Shown here: one piece after another, positions 1 through 10,583 of the stretch
Layout of the letters: every line of letters begins with the position of its first letter
Position numbering within the stretch: the stretch's first letter is position 1
Assembly (NCBI RefSeq): GCF_000421765.1
Contig: NZ_ATXQ01000005.1
Coordinates: 124,001-188,000, forward strand
Direction: 5' to 3'
Length of the DNA: 64,000 bases
Source: Denitrificimonas caeni DSM 24390
GTDB lineage: Bacteria > Pseudomonadota > Gammaproteobacteria > Pseudomonadales > Pseudomonadaceae
Translations under genes and position numbers: made by a program
Notes under the pieces: generated by a model
What the model was told of the DNA's origin: nothing
Databases searched by the model: none
The model's input: the letters and a program-made list of their open reading frames with translations, nothing else

Positions 1-321
1 CACCAACGCTAGGATTTGATGGCCAAAGCAAATTCCCAGCAACACATCGCCCTGCTGAAAACGCTCACGCAAGTAAGCGCGCAAAGTAACAATCCACGGA
101 TCATTGGCAAAGGAGTCCGCTTTGCTACCTGTGACTAAATAAGCGTCAAATTGCTCGCTGGCCGCAGGATATTCGCCTCGCACCACATTAAATACTTGGC
201 ATACGACACTTGCATCTTGGCCGGCAAACAACTGCTTAAACATCTGGCCAAAGCCGATAAAGCTATCTTGCATGGTTGGATGTAAATCATCCGACTCTAA
301 AATACATATTCGTAAGGTCAT
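1..321 (-). CDS. Class I glutamine amidotransferase-like protein (C-terminus outside window)
   Basis: The first 107 codons are present and the reading frame runs off the left edge. The ATG at 321-319 is preceded by GGTGCG, a weak ribosome site. The translation begins MTLRICILESDD and contains GICFGHQILA, the nucleophile-elbow motif of class I glutamine amidotransferases, with Cys98 as the candidate catalytic cysteine. The catalytic His/Glu pair would lie outside the window. Proteins of this shape are usually stand-alone GMP-synthase-like amidotransferases whose substrate is unknown, so no specific function is assigned. Confidence 0.8.
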   Translation of the reverse strand, partial: MTLRICILESDDLHPTMQDSFIGFGQMFKQLFAGQDASVVCQVFNVVRGEYPAASEQFDAYLVTGSKADSFANDPWIVTLRAYLRERFQQGDVLLGICFGHQILALV

Positions 322-429
322 CAACGCACCTCAAAACCACTGATCAAAAGCACAGTATAGAGTACCTTAAGCACAGTCTGCAGGTCTAAATAGATCGAAA
401 AAATTAAAAGAAAGCTGTTTTAACAGCGC

Positions 430-470
430 AAAAAAAAAAGCCGATTCAACTTTTCAGTCAAACCGGCTTT
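430..470 (-). terminator. Rho-independent terminator of deaD
   Basis: The arms AAAGCCG (437-443) and CGGCTTT (464-470) form a stem, with a partly self-complementary loop between them. On the minus strand the stem is followed by a run of about ten T residues (430-439 read in reverse). It lies about 45 bp past the helicase stop codon. Confidence 0.85.
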
Positions 471-515
471 ATCTCAGCAAACAAAGCTTAAGCAGTACTT
501 AAGCAATGGTGCATC

Positions 516-2267
516 TTAATCTTCGCGATAGCGACGCAGCTTAAGTGCTTTACCACCGACACGGGTGTCTTTTAACTTACCCAATAAACGCTCAAGACCT
601 TCTTCTGGTAATTCAACCAAACTAAAGCTTTCGCGAATCTGAATACGACCAATCGCATCACGCTGTAAACCGCCCTCATTGAGGATCGCACCGAGCAAGT
701 TGCGTGCAGCAACACCATCACGAGTTCCCAATGCAGTACGGCAACGTACTTTACCTTCGCTCAGTGCTAATGGCTCACGAGGACCACGAGAACCACTATC
801 GCGGCCGCCATCACGACCACCTTCACGTGGTGGACGACTGCCACGGTCACCGCGATCGCCACGATCCCCACGATCATCACGACTACGTGGAGCGATGGTT
901 GGCTGCTCACGCTCAACACCGTCTAAAGTGAAGGCTTGGCCTTCAGTGGTTTTAGCCAACAAAGCCAAGGCTAAATCTTCAACTGTGCAACCAAGCTCAG
1001 TGGTCAGATGCGTTAATAGCTCAACGTTTTTGTTCTCTTTGTCTTTAACGCGCGGAGCTAAATCCTGAGTCAAACGACGAATACGTGCTTGCAGAATTAC
1101 TTTAGCATCCGGCAATAAAATCTCAGCGACTTTCTGGCCTGTTACACGCTCAATCACCTGCAACATACGACGCTCACGCGGCGTCACTAACAACAACGCA
1201 CGACCATCACGACCGGCACGGCCAGTACGACCGATACGGTGCACATAAGACTCTGGGTCATACGGCATATCGATGTTGAAAACGTGAGTAATACGCGGCA
1301 CATCAAGTCCACGCGCGGCAACGTCAGTGGCGATGACGATGTTTAAGCGGCCATCTTTTAATGACTCGATAACGCGCTCACGTTGGTTTTGCGCGATGTC
1401 ACCATTGAGCGCCGCAACCTTGTAGCCTTTCGCTTCAAGTGCTGCTGCGATGTCTAAGGTCGCTTGCTTGGTGCGCACGAAACCAATCATGGCATCAAAG
1501 TCTTCAACTTCGAGCAAACGCAATACGGCGTTTACTTTTTGATCTGCATGCACCATCAGGTGCGCTTGTTCAATACGCGCAACGGTTTGCGTTTTGCTAG
1601 CAATTTTAACTTGCTGTGGATTGCGCAAATGTTTTTCTGCAATGCCACGAATTGATGCTGGCAAGGTTGCCGAGAACAACACAGTCTGGCGCTCATCAGG
1701 CATGGCATTGAAAATAACTTCTAAGTCATCCATAAAGCCGAGCTTTAACATCTCATCGGCTTCATCAAGAACTAAAAATTTAATGGTAGACAGTAAGCCA
1801 CCGTTACGGCTGAGGTGGTCAACCAGACGACCTGGCGTTGCCACGATCACTTGTGCGCCATTACGAATAGCTTTCAGCTGTGGGCCCATCGGCGCACCAC
1901 CGTAAATCGCAACAACGTTAACGCTAGACATCTGCGCAGCAAAGCTTTCAAAAGCAGTTGCAACTTGCAGGGCCAGTTCGCGGGTCGGTGCTAATACCAA
2001 CACCTGTGCTTCACGACGGGCTGCATCAATGCGCGATAAAATAGGTAACGCAAACGCAGCGGTTTTACCGGTACCGGTTTGGGCCTGACCGATCATATCG
2101 TGGCCAGCCATAATCAACGGAATCGATTTGGTCTGAATCGGTGATGGTTCTTCATAGCCGACTGCAGTAATAGCAGCAAGAACTGAAGGGTGTAGGCCAA
2201 GTGTAGAAAAATTACCAATTTCTGCAGCTGTGCCAACGTCTGGAGTAGTACTGATTTCTTGGGTCAT
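516..2267 (-). CDS. deaD: DEAD-box ATP-dependent RNA helicase DeaD/CsdA
   Basis: 583 aa from the ATG at 2267, chosen because TGAGG sits 6 nt upstream; the in-frame extension to 2327 has no ribosome site. The helicase core shows the Q-motif region, Walker A AQTGTGKT (residues 62-69), the DEAD box in VLDEADEML and SAT. The C-terminal part carries a CsdA-type RNA-binding domain. An Arg/Gly/Asp-rich linker (RGDRGDRGD) joins core and RNA-binding domain. The family unwinds structured RNA in ribosome assembly and mRNA turnover and is often cold-induced. Its closest relatives are DeaD/CsdA rather than RhlB or RhlE, judged from the length and the C-terminal domain. Confidence 0.95.
   Translation of the reverse strand: MTQEISTTPDVGTAAEIGNFSTLGLHPSVLAAITAVGYEEPSPIQTKSIPLIMAGHDMIGQAQTGTGKTAAFALPILSRIDAARREAQVLVLAPTRELALQVATAFESFAAQMSSVNVVAIYGGAPMGPQLKAIRNGAQVIVATPGRLVDHLSRNGGLLSTIKFLVLDEADEMLKLGFMDDLEVIFNAMPDERQTVLFSATLPASIRGIAEKHLRNPQQVKIASKTQTVARIEQAHLMVHADQKVNAVLRLLEVEDFDAMIGFVRTKQATLDIAAALEAKGYKVAALNGDIAQNQRERVIESLKDGRLNIVIATDVAARGLDVPRITHVFNIDMPYDPESYVHRIGRTGRAGRDGRALLLVTPRERRMLQVIERVTGQKVAEILLPDAKVILQARIRRLTQDLAPRVKDKENKNVELLTHLTTELGCTVEDLALALLAKTTEGQAFTLDGVEREQPTIAPRSRDDRGDRGDRGDRGSRPPREGGRDGGRDSGSRGPREPLALSEGKVRCRTALGTRDGVAARNLLGAILNEGGLQRDAIGRIQIRESFSLVELPEEGLERLLGKLKDTRVGGKALKLRRYRED
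841..885. repeat. Five tandem 9-bp units inside deaD
   Basis: Units of the form CCACGATCA repeat at 841, 850, 859, 868 and 877 with a few substitutions. Read on the minus strand they encode the Arg-Gly-Asp repeats in the basic linker of the helicase. A change in copy number would alter linker length without shifting the frame. Confidence 0.8.
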
Positions 2268-2482
2268 GGTATGCCTCATGTGCATCCGCAAAGACCCATG
2301 AAAGCTGCACACGCCATGAAAGACCATAATGGTCGCCCTTTGGCAGCCTGTTTGCGAGTATTTGCGAGAACGCTGTTTAGAAAAAACGTCTAGGATAGTC
2401 CTGTACAGGACAAGCAGTCGAAGCTGCGCTTCGGGATATTGCAGTAACCTTAACGGGGCCAGTAAGGCCGGCGCGTATTATA
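2268..2482 (-). promoter_or_regulatory. deaD promoter and long structured 5' leader
   Basis: A perfect -10 box TATAAT reads on the minus strand at 2482-2477; no good -35 is evident. A transcript starting near 2470 would carry a leader of about 200 nt before the ATG at 2267. The leader contains the perfect palindrome GTCCTGTACAGGAC (2398-2411) and the hairpin CGAAGC-TGC-GCTTCG next to it. Long structured leaders are known for E. coli csdA and other cold-shock mRNAs, so post-transcriptional control is likely by analogy only. Confidence 0.6.
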
Positions 2483-2522
2483 GGCCCTTTCAACTGATTT
2501 TGACTAGCACTTGTTAACTCAA

Positions 2523-3404
2523 TCACATAGATAAGGTTAATTGGCTTTTAAAACTGCGCAAAATGCCGCTAAAAGGATCAATAAAGCTGATTTGTTTGGC
2601 AAGCAATTGCAACGGCCTCGCATAATCTTCCTGCCCAGCCTCTTTTTGCAACTCCGGATACAGAGGATCATTAACAATCGGCGCACCTAAAGCAGCCAAG
2701 TGCACCCGCAACTGATGCTTACGCCCAGTCACCGGATATAAACGATAGCGCCAAATATCCTCACTCTGCTCTTCAACTTCAATCAGCGTATCGCTATTGG
2801 CAAGGCCCGCGACTTCTTGCATACGAAAAAACTGCTCTGCTGGCTCAAGGCGACTGCGATGCCGATATGGCCATTGCAAATCAGGCAATGCAGGTGCTAA
2901 CGCCTCATAACACTTAAATACTTTGCGCTCACGAAATAAACGCTGATAGGCATCGCGACTGCTAGGGCTTAACGAAAACAACAAAACGCCAGCAGTTAAA
3001 CGGTCAAGACGATGAATCGGCACAATATCTGGATTGTCTAAACGCTTCATCAGGCGGCGCAATACTGTTTCTTCGACATAGCGACCGGCAGGTAGTGTCG
3101 CTAAAAAATGCGGCTTATCCACCGCCAGCAGATGCTCATCTTGGTAGAGAATGCTTTCCGTGAAAGGCACCACTGCTTCTTCAGGCACTTCCCGAAAGTA
3201 ATACAGCAAAGCGCCTGGCTGATAGGCCGCAGCTGGCAGCACACAGCGCTGTTCGGCATCGAGAACTTTGCCACTGAGCATGCGCTGACGCCAAACTTCA
3301 CGACCGATCGCGGCGAAGCGCTCGCTCAAAAAATCCAAGACTAGGGTGTACGGCTGATCAGGCAAGCGCACTTGGCTTGCGCCAAGCAGATTAGAATGGC
3401 TCAT
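2523..3404 (-). CDS. RluA-family RNA pseudouridine synthase
   Basis: 293 aa. The catalytic motif HRLDRLTAG is present with Asp134 as the expected nucleophile, followed by the conserved RxYxxLFRERKVFKCYEA-type segment and GRKHQLRVHLAALG near the C-terminus. The family converts uridine to pseudouridine in rRNA or tRNA; the target site cannot be read from sequence. The ATG at 3404 has no clear ribosome site but lies 5 nt after the stop of the small upstream gene, so translational coupling is likely. There is no separate S4 domain at the N-terminus. Confidence 0.88.
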   Translation of the reverse strand: MSHSNLLGASQVRLPDQPYTLVLDFLSERFAAIGREVWRQRMLSGKVLDAEQRCVLPAAAYQPGALLYYFREVPEEAVVPFTESILYQDEHLLAVDKPHFLATLPAGRYVEETVLRRLMKRLDNPDIVPIHRLDRLTAGVLLFSLSPSSRDAYQRLFRERKVFKCYEALAPALPDLQWPYRHRSRLEPAEQFFRMQEVAGLANSDTLIEVEEQSEDIWRYRLYPVTGRKHQLRVHLAALGAPIVNDPLYPELQKEAGQEDYARPLQLLAKQISFIDPFSGILRSFKSQLTLSM

Positions 3405-3409
3405 GTGAA

Positions 3410-3658
3410 TTAATGCAGGGTGTGCTCAGTTGCATCATCAGGATCGCTTTCATTCAGCGCTTCTTCTTCGGCTAAATGCCCAGCTGCTAATAAACCTGCA
3501 TGAAACATTTCTTTGGCCACATCAATGTAGCGTGCTTTCAAAAAGCCACGGGCTTCGCTTGAGAACGTCAGAGTGACTAAAGCGCCATCCTCTTCCGAGC
3601 GGCGCAAAACAATGCGACCGTCAGGTAACTCAACAATTTCCAAAAACGCACTGGACAT
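3410..3658 (-). CDS. Small conserved hypothetical protein upstream of the pseudouridine synthase
   Basis: 82 aa from the ATG at 3658, with AAGAG about 6 nt upstream; a TTG two codons earlier is the only alternative. The protein begins MSSAFLEIVELPDGRIVLRR and has an acidic tail (ALNESDPDDATEH). There is no signal peptide and no membrane segment. It looks like a compact soluble protein conserved in pseudomonads near topA. I do not recognise a characterised function. Its stop codon is 5 nt from the start of the pseudouridine synthase, so the two are co-transcribed. Confidence 0.75.
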   Translation of the reverse strand: MSSAFLEIVELPDGRIVLRRSEEDGALVTLTFSSEARGFLKARYIDVAKEMFHAGLLAAGHLAEEEALNESDPDDATEHTLH

Positions 3659-3672
3659 AAACAACTCTTAAC

Positions 3673-3711
3673 ATTAAATAAAACAGAACAAGGCCGCTAA
3701 GCGACCTTGTT
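3673..3711 (-). terminator. Terminator downstream of topA
   Basis: AACAAGG (3687-3693) pairs with CCTTGTT (3705-3711), and an inner CGC/GCG pair tightens the hairpin. On the minus strand the stem is followed by the T-rich stretch CTGTTTTATTT. The hairpin lies between the topA stop and the 82-aa gene, so the latter may depend on read-through. Confidence 0.65.
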
Positions 3712-3726
3712 GCATGCTTAAATTAC

Positions 3727-6339
3727 TTATTTATTTTTGCGCTTATCGTCAACCTGCCACTTTTTACCATCGTAAAAAGCTTTCCAACCGCTAGGCTTGC
3801 CTTCAATTTCTGACTGCACATATTGCTCTTTGGTTTTACGGCTGTAACGAATCACCGTAGGCAGACCATCTGGGTCATGCTGAGGTGCGGTAAGCAAGTA
3901 ATGGTATTTGGGATCGATTTCTGCTTTATGCGGAATCAACTCCAGCACCAAGGGCGCACGGGTTTCACGCTTTTTCGGAAACTGGCTGGCAGCTAAGAAC
4001 ATGCCCGAAGCACCATCGCGCAGCACATAGGTGTCATCAACATTGACACACTGCAGTTCTGGCATCGGCACCGGATCCATTTTTGGCGGTGCTGCTTCGC
4101 CGCTGCGCAGAAGTTTGCGGGTGTTTTTACACTCAGTATTGGTGCAACCGAAATACTTACCAAAGCGGCCGGTTTTCAACTGCATCTCACTGCCGCACTT
4201 ATCACACTCAAGGCTTGGACCTTCATAGCCTTTAATGCGGAACTGCCCTTCTTCAAGCTCAAAACCACTGCAATCTGGATTATTACCACACACATGCAGC
4301 TTACGAGTTTCATCGAGCAAGTAAGCATCCATTGCTGTACCGCACTTCGCACAACGGCGCTTATGACGTAACAGTAATGATTCAGACTCACCTTCATCAT
4401 CCGCCGCAATCTCGTTGCCCGGCACCAGGTTCATGGTCGACTTGCAACGCTCTTTAGGTGGCAAGGCATAACCTGAACAACCCAAGAACACACCGGTCGA
4501 TGCAGTGCGAATCATCATCGGACGCCCGCATTCTTTGCAAGCAATGTCAGTCATGGTTGGCGTGTTTTCACGCATGCCATTTTCTGCTGAATCCGCAGTT
4601 TCTAATTTTTTCTTAAAATCTTTATAAAACTCATCGAGCAACTGTTTCCACTGCAACTCGCCATGGGCAACACTATCTAAACGCTCTTCCATCTGCGCAG
4701 TAAAGCCATAATCCATCAGATTAGCAAAGCTTTCACCAAGACGCTCAGTGACAATGTCGCCCATTTTCTCGGCATAGAAGCGACGATTTTGTAGCGCCAC
4801 ATAGCCTCGGTCTTGAATGGTAGAAATAATCGCCGCATAGGTTGAAGGGCGACCAATACCTTGCTTCTCCAACTCTTTAACTAAACTGGCTTCGCTGTAA
4901 CGCGCTGGCGGCTTAGTAAAGTGCTGCGAAGGATCCAATTTCACTAGATTTAATTCATCGCCTTTATGCAGATCCGGCAGCACTGCATCTTCACCGCCCT
5001 TACCTTGCTGCGGTTGCACACGGGTGTAACCGTCAAACTTCAAGATACGACCACGGGCACGCAACTCAAAACGATCCGCTTCCACGGTCAAAGTGGTGGC
5101 CATATATTCAGCTGCAGGCATTTGGCAGGCAACAAACTGACGCCAAATCAACTCATACAGGCGCTCAGAGTCGCGCTCCATGCCTTTGAGCTGTGAGGTC
5201 TGGGTGTTTACATCAGAAGGCCGAATCGCTTCGTGCGCTTCTTGTGCGCCTTGCTTGCTGCTATAAAAAATTGGTTTTTCTGGCAAATACTTGGCGCCAA
5301 ACTCTTGATCAATAAAGCTGCGCACCATTTCGATGGCGTCGTTAGAGATATTGGTTGAGTCGGTACGCATATACGTGATGTAACCAGCTTCATACAAACG
5401 CTGCGCCAACATCATGGTTTTCTTTACCCCAAAACCCAAACGGGTACTGGCCGCTTGCTGCAAGGTTGAGGTGATGTAAGGTGCGCTTGGGCGGCTACTG
5501 GTTGGCTTATCTTCGCGCTTAACCAAGCTATAGGGTGCTTTTTCCAGCACCGCTAAAGCTGTATCGGTTTGATCTTTATTCACCGGGCGGAATGCTTGCC
5601 CTGCTTCGCGCACCACTTCAAAGCGGGTATCGGCGTGCTTGGCATGCTGTAAGTCGGCATGTATCTGCCAGAATTCTTCAGGCACAAAGGCGCGAATTTC
5701 TTTTTCACGCTCAACCACAAGCTTGACTGCTACGGACTGTACGCGCCCAGCAGAAAGACCGCGAGCCACTTTCTTCCACAACAGCGGTGACACCATAAAG
5801 CCAACCACACGATCTAAAAATCGGCGGGCTTGCTGAGCATTGACCTGGTCAATATCCAGTTGACCTGGCTCGGCAAAAGCACCTTTAATGGCTTTCTCCG
5901 TAATTTCGTTAAACACCACACGCTTATAACGGCTGTCATCACCACCAATGGCTTCGCGCAGGTGCCAGGCAATGGCTTCCCCTTCACGGTCCAAGTCCGT
6001 CGCGAGATAGATGGTGTCGGCGTCTTTAGCTAGACGGCGCAACTCTTCGATGACTTTTTCTTTACCCGGTAGAATTTCGTAACGGGCCTTCCAATCATTC
6101 TCAGGGTCAATACCCATTCTGGCAACTAAAGTGCGCATGGCCTTTTCTTTCGGCGTCAACTGCGCGGTGTCAGCTGCTTTAGCGCGCTTAGCTGGCTCTT
6201 TACCGGCAGCGGCAGAGCCACTGGTTGGTAAATCACGAATATGCCCCACACTCGACTTCACCACATACTCATTACCTAAGTATTTGTTGATGGTTTTAGC
6301 CTTAGCGGGGGACTCTACGATAACCAGCGATTTGCTCAT
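3727..6339 (-). CDS. topA: DNA topoisomerase I
   Basis: 870 aa, the usual full length. The N-terminal Toprim domain starts [14 protein letters not shown] and has DLDREGEA at residues 115-122 (metal site). The catalytic tyrosine is Tyr323 in [11 protein letters not shown]. The C-terminal third has three four-cysteine zinc ribbons: CKECGRP, CAKCGTA and CDKCGSE, each with its distal pair. The enzyme relaxes negative supercoils by type IA strand passage and is essential for supercoil balance. An AGGA lies about 12 nt before the ATG. All catalytic elements look intact. Confidence 0.97.
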   Translation of the reverse strand: MSKSLVIVESPAKAKTINKYLGNEYVVKSSVGHIRDLPTSGSAAAGKEPAKRAKAADTAQLTPKEKAMRTLVARMGIDPENDWKARYEILPGKEKVIEELRRLAKDADTIYLATDLDREGEAIAWHLREAIGGDDSRYKRVVFNEITEKAIKGAFAEPGQLDIDQVNAQQARRFLDRVVGFMVSPLLWKKVARGLSAGRVQSVAVKLVVEREKEIRAFVPEEFWQIHADLQHAKHADTRFEVVREAGQAFRPVNKDQTDTALAVLEKAPYSLVKREDKPTSSRPSAPYITSTLQQAASTRLGFGVKKTMMLAQRLYEAGYITYMRTDSTNISNDAIEMVRSFIDQEFGAKYLPEKPIFYSSKQGAQEAHEAIRPSDVNTQTSQLKGMERDSERLYELIWRQFVACQMPAAEYMATTLTVEADRFELRARGRILKFDGYTRVQPQQGKGGEDAVLPDLHKGDELNLVKLDPSQHFTKPPARYSEASLVKELEKQGIGRPSTYAAIISTIQDRGYVALQNRRFYAEKMGDIVTERLGESFANLMDYGFTAQMEERLDSVAHGELQWKQLLDEFYKDFKKKLETADSAENGMRENTPTMTDIACKECGRPMMIRTASTGVFLGCSGYALPPKERCKSTMNLVPGNEIAADDEGESESLLLRHKRRCAKCGTAMDAYLLDETRKLHVCGNNPDCSGFELEEGQFRIKGYEGPSLECDKCGSEMQLKTGRFGKYFGCTNTECKNTRKLLRSGEAAPPKMDPVPMPELQCVNVDDTYVLRDGASGMFLAASQFPKKRETRAPLVLELIPHKAEIDPKYHYLLTAPQHDPDGLPTVIRYSRKTKEQYVQSEIEGKPSGWKAFYDGKKWQVDDKRKNK

Positions 6340-6489
6340 TGCTCAGAATATTCCTGAAATAAATAAAGTGATACGCCTGCACTAGCACTGCCAATATCAC
6401 AAAAAAGATACGATAACTTTGATTACAGTGAGGCTATATATAGGTTGAAAGCGGCTTAGGTCAAGTTTTTGGTCAAATTGATCATGGTT

Positions 6490-6726
6490 TTATGATCGAG
6501 TAAACAGGCTTTCTTCGCTTTGCAGTAAAGCAAAACGGGGCTGCAAAACACCCTCAACAAGGACCTGCTCGGTAAACATCGACAGCGGCCGCAGCCATAA
6601 TCCAAACTCGCCGTAAAGCGCTTGGTAGACCACCAGAGACTCTTCTGTCTCGGAATGCTGAGCAACGCCTAAAACACGGTACTGCTGGCCTTTATAATGC
6701 TGGTAAAGCCCTGTTGCTATCGTCAC
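6490..6726 (-). CDS. DUF1653 family protein
   Basis: 78 aa. The sequence GLYQHYKGQQYRVLGVAQHS followed by VVYQALYGEFGLWLRPLSMF is the hallmark of the DUF1653 family. These are small soluble proteins of unknown function, found widely in proteobacteria as single domains or fused to other domains. A second, frame-shifted reading over the same region is a shadow. The gene stands between fadA (upstream on the same strand, separated by a terminator) and topA. Confidence 0.85.
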   Translation of the reverse strand: MTIATGLYQHYKGQQYRVLGVAQHSETEESLVVYQALYGEFGLWLRPLSMFTEQVLVEGVLQPRFALLQSEESLFTRS

Positions 6727-6740
6727 TGCATCCTCCCAAA

Positions 6741-6770
6741 TAAAAAAGCCGAGGCACTAGGCCCCGGCTT
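6741..6770 (-). terminator. Terminator of the fadBA operon
   Basis: AAGCCGAGGC and GCCCCGGCTT flank the loop ACTAG, giving a GC-rich stem with one mismatch. On the minus strand the stem runs into TTTTTTATTT. It lies 18 bp past the fadA stop codon. Confidence 0.9.
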
Positions 6771-6787
6771 GAGTATTTAACTGGCGC

Positions 6788-7978
<1,191 letters not shown>

Positions 7979-7993
7979 CTAATCTGTCCGCGA

Positions 7994-10141
7994 TTAACCG
8001 AAAAAGGTTTGACCGTTTTTGGCCATTTCACGCAATTTCTCGGTCGGGTGATACAGCGCACCCAAGTCAGCGTATTTGTCTGCCAAAGCAACAAACTCAG
8101 CTACACCAATACTGTCGATGTAACGTAACGCGCCACCACGGAAAGGAGGGAAACCAATACCGTAAATTAAGCCCATATCTGCTTCTGCAGCGGTCTCAAC
8201 GATACCGTCTTCTAGGCAACGTACAGTTTCCATGCACAATGGGATCATCATCCAGTTGATGATGTCTTCATCGCTCACTTCACGCTTCTCGTAAACAATC
8301 GGCGCTAGAATCTCAGCAATTGCGTCATCAACGACTTTCTTCGGCTTGCCGCGCTTGTCAGTTTCATAGGCATAGAAACCTTTGCCATTCTTCTGACCTA
8401 AACGGTCTGCTTCATAAAGCACGTCTACCGCTGAACGACGATCGTCTTTCATGCGATCTGGGAAACCTTCAGCCATTACATCACGACCATGGTGTCCGGT
8501 ATCAATACCAACCACGTCCATCAAGTAAGCAGGACCCATCGGCCAGCCGAATTTTTCCATGACTTTATCAATGCGTACAAAATCAACACCTGCACTGACT
8601 AACTTGGCAAAACCACCAAAGTACGGGAACAGAACACGGTTGACTAAGAAGCCTGGGCAGTCATTGACAACAATCGGGTTTTTACCCATTTTCTGTGCAT
8701 AAGCAACAGTTGTTGCTACTGCTTCGTCTGATGAATGCTCACCACGAATCACTTCAACCAAAGGCATCATGTGCACTGGGTTAAAGAAGTGCATGCCGAC
8801 AAAATTTTCTGGGCGCTTGAGCGCTTTAGCCAGTAAATTAATCGAGATAGTTGAAGTGTTAGACGCAATGATGGTGTTCTCACCAACATGCTGCTCAACT
8901 TCAGCCAGCACTGCGTGCTTAACTTTTGGATTCTCAACAACAGCTTCAACAACGAGATCAACATGACCGAAGTCGCCATACGACATGGTTGGGCGAATCG
9001 CGTTTAATGCTTTAGCCATTGCATCTGGTTTCATGCGCTTACGTTCAACGCGCTTAACCAGCAGCTTAGCTGCTTCTTCAAGACCTAACTGAATGCCTTC
9101 CTCGCGAATATCCTTCATCAGGATTGGCGTGCCTTTTAAGGCCGACTGGTAGGCAATACCACCACCCATGATACCTGCGCCCAATACGGCAGACAGCTTG
9201 ACATCACGTGCGATTTTTTCGTGCTCTTTAGCTTTACGCTTCAGGGCTTGGTCATTCAGGAACAAACCAATCAGACTTTGCGCAACAGACGTTTTAGCCA
9301 GCTTGGCAAAACCAGCAGCTTCAATTTCTAATGCTTTGTCGCGGCCATGATTGGCAGCTTTTTGAATGGTTTTAATGGCTTCAACTGGCGCTGGGTAGTT
9401 AGGACCCGCTTTACCAGCAACAAAACCTTTTGCGGTTTCGAAGCACATCATTTGCTCAATTGCATTGAGCTTGAGTTTTTCTAGCTTAGGCTGACGTTTT
9501 GCTTTGTAGTCTAACTCACCAGAAATCGCACGCTTAACTAGATCAACAGCAGCAGAATGCAGCTTATCTAAACTCACTACAGCATCAACTGCACCGACTT
9601 TTAAAGCTTCTTCAGCACGCCCTTCTTTACCAGCAGCGATCCACTCAATAGCGTTGTCTGCACCAGCTACACGGGTAAAACGTACCGTGCCGCCGAAGCC
9701 TGGGTAGATACCCAGTTTAATTTCTGGCAAACCAATTTTAGCGCTATCGGCCATGATGCGGTAATCCGCCGCCAAGCACATTTCAAAACCACCGCCTAAA
9801 GCGATGCCATTGATAGCAGCAACAGTTGGTACATTCAGGTCTTCAAAATCATTAAAGATCTTGTTGACTTCAAGATTGCCTGCAACCAGCTCTTCTTCAG
9901 AAAGCTTAAAGTTGTCAACAAACTCTGTAATGTCTGCACCAACGATAAATACATCCTTACCACTGGTCACAATCACGCCTTTAACATCGTTATTGGCTTT
10001 GATTGCGTCGACTGCAGCACGCAGTTCGGTAAGTGTAAGACGGTTAAACTTGTTGACGGACTCACCCTTGAGGTCGAAATTTAATTCGACGATACCACTT
10101 TCAAGAGTCTTCACCGTGATGGCTTTACCTTCGTAAATCAT
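7994..10141 (-). CDS. fadB: Multifunctional fatty acid oxidation complex alpha subunit
   Basis: 715 aa from the ATG at 10141 ([10 protein letters not shown]), with GGAG upstream; the in-frame extension to 10198 lacks family similarity. The N-terminal crotonase domain contains the [14 protein letters not shown] segment (enoyl-CoA hydratase/isomerase). The middle Rossmann fold reads [14 protein letters not shown] (3-hydroxyacyl-CoA dehydrogenase), and [14 protein letters not shown] carries the dehydrogenase histidine. It performs hydration and oxidation in beta-oxidation and passes product to FadA. It is the first gene of the fadBA operon. Confidence 0.97.
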   Translation of the reverse strand: MIYEGKAITVKTLESGIVELNFDLKGESVNKFNRLTLTELRAAVDAIKANNDVKGVIVTSGKDVFIVGADITEFVDNFKLSEEELVAGNLEVNKIFNDFEDLNVPTVAAINGIALGGGFEMCLAADYRIMADSAKIGLPEIKLGIYPGFGGTVRFTRVAGADNAIEWIAAGKEGRAEEALKVGAVDAVVSLDKLHSAAVDLVKRAISGELDYKAKRQPKLEKLKLNAIEQMMCFETAKGFVAGKAGPNYPAPVEAIKTIQKAANHGRDKALEIEAAGFAKLAKTSVAQSLIGLFLNDQALKRKAKEHEKIARDVKLSAVLGAGIMGGGIAYQSALKGTPILMKDIREEGIQLGLEEAAKLLVKRVERKRMKPDAMAKALNAIRPTMSYGDFGHVDLVVEAVVENPKVKHAVLAEVEQHVGENTIIASNTSTISINLLAKALKRPENFVGMHFFNPVHMMPLVEVIRGEHSSDEAVATTVAYAQKMGKNPIVVNDCPGFLVNRVLFPYFGGFAKLVSAGVDFVRIDKVMEKFGWPMGPAYLMDVVGIDTGHHGRDVMAEGFPDRMKDDRRSAVDVLYEADRLGQKNGKGFYAYETDKRGKPKKVVDDAIAEILAPIVYEKREVSDEDIINWMMIPLCMETVRCLEDGIVETAAEADMGLIYGIGFPPFRGGALRYIDSIGVAEFVALADKYADLGALYHPTEKLREMAKNGQTFFG

Positions 10142-10583
10142 CAACTGATCTCCACGATATGGAAGCTGAACAGTTACGCACCGGCCACTGATCAGCAATT
10201 AAACAATGTGCATAGCACGTTGCGTAGTACTTATCAGCATACTCGTCGACTCAACACTCATAAGAATGCCTTCTGCCGTACCAATATGCATTTCATACGC
10301 CCGTTTGATTTGGGTGTGCACACATTCACGGAAATTCTTCTCTTTGTCAATTACAAGTCTCAAAGAAATATAGTAAATATGTGTCAATTAGTCGCAACTC
10401 CTTGTTTTTTATTAAAAAATAATTAGCAACAACGCACGTATCAAGCTGCTATACGCCAAAAGTAGAATTTAACACGTGAACAAGTAGCCAAATTACTGAT
10501 GAAGCGGTAAAGTCGAAAGCTAAAGGAATACAATTATCTTATATAAAAAAAACAACAATTACGCAGTATCGGAGCTTCCAGTC
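10142..10583. promoter_or_regulatory. Divergent promoter region between fadB and the secreted protein gene
   Basis: 442 bp without a convincing gene. On the minus strand, two TTGACA -35-like boxes (10387-10382 and 10350-10345) point towards fadB; neither has a strong -10 at ideal spacing. The left part holds a PsrA-like inverted repeat. The right part (10390-10570) is AT-rich and must hold the promoter of the plus-strand gene; a GGAG lies about 10 nt before its ATG. No RNA gene is apparent. Confidence 0.5.
10294..10307. promoter_or_regulatory. Candidate PsrA operator of fadBA
   Basis: The sequence CATAC-GCCC-GTTTG is one base from the palindromic pattern C/G-AAAC-N2-4-GTTT-C/G described for the TetR-type repressor PsrA. 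It lies about 150 bp upstream of fadB, downstream of the TTGACA boxes, where a repressor could block the start. PsrA is known to repress fadBA in P. aeruginosa and to release on long-chain acyl-CoA. Assignment here rests on the motif alone. Confidence 0.42.

Noticed and set aside
841-885. Short regular repeats that might suggest a CRISPR array
   Set aside because: The 9-bp units are contiguous, in frame and encode the helicase linker; there are no spacers.
679-1068. Plus-strand open frames opposite the deaD C-terminus, rich in Arg/Pro/Ser or in His/Asp
   Set aside because: They are mirror frames of the low-complexity Arg/Gly-rich linker and have no ribosome site or family similarity.
2329-2517. 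62-codon plus-strand frame over the deaD leader
   Set aside because: It lies over the promoter and leader of deaD, opposite to the direction of the -10 box, without a ribosome site.
10199-10387. 62-codon minus-strand frame upstream of fadB
   Set aside because: It begins with TTG, lacks a ribosome site, shows no family features and overlaps the fadB promoter and operator candidates.
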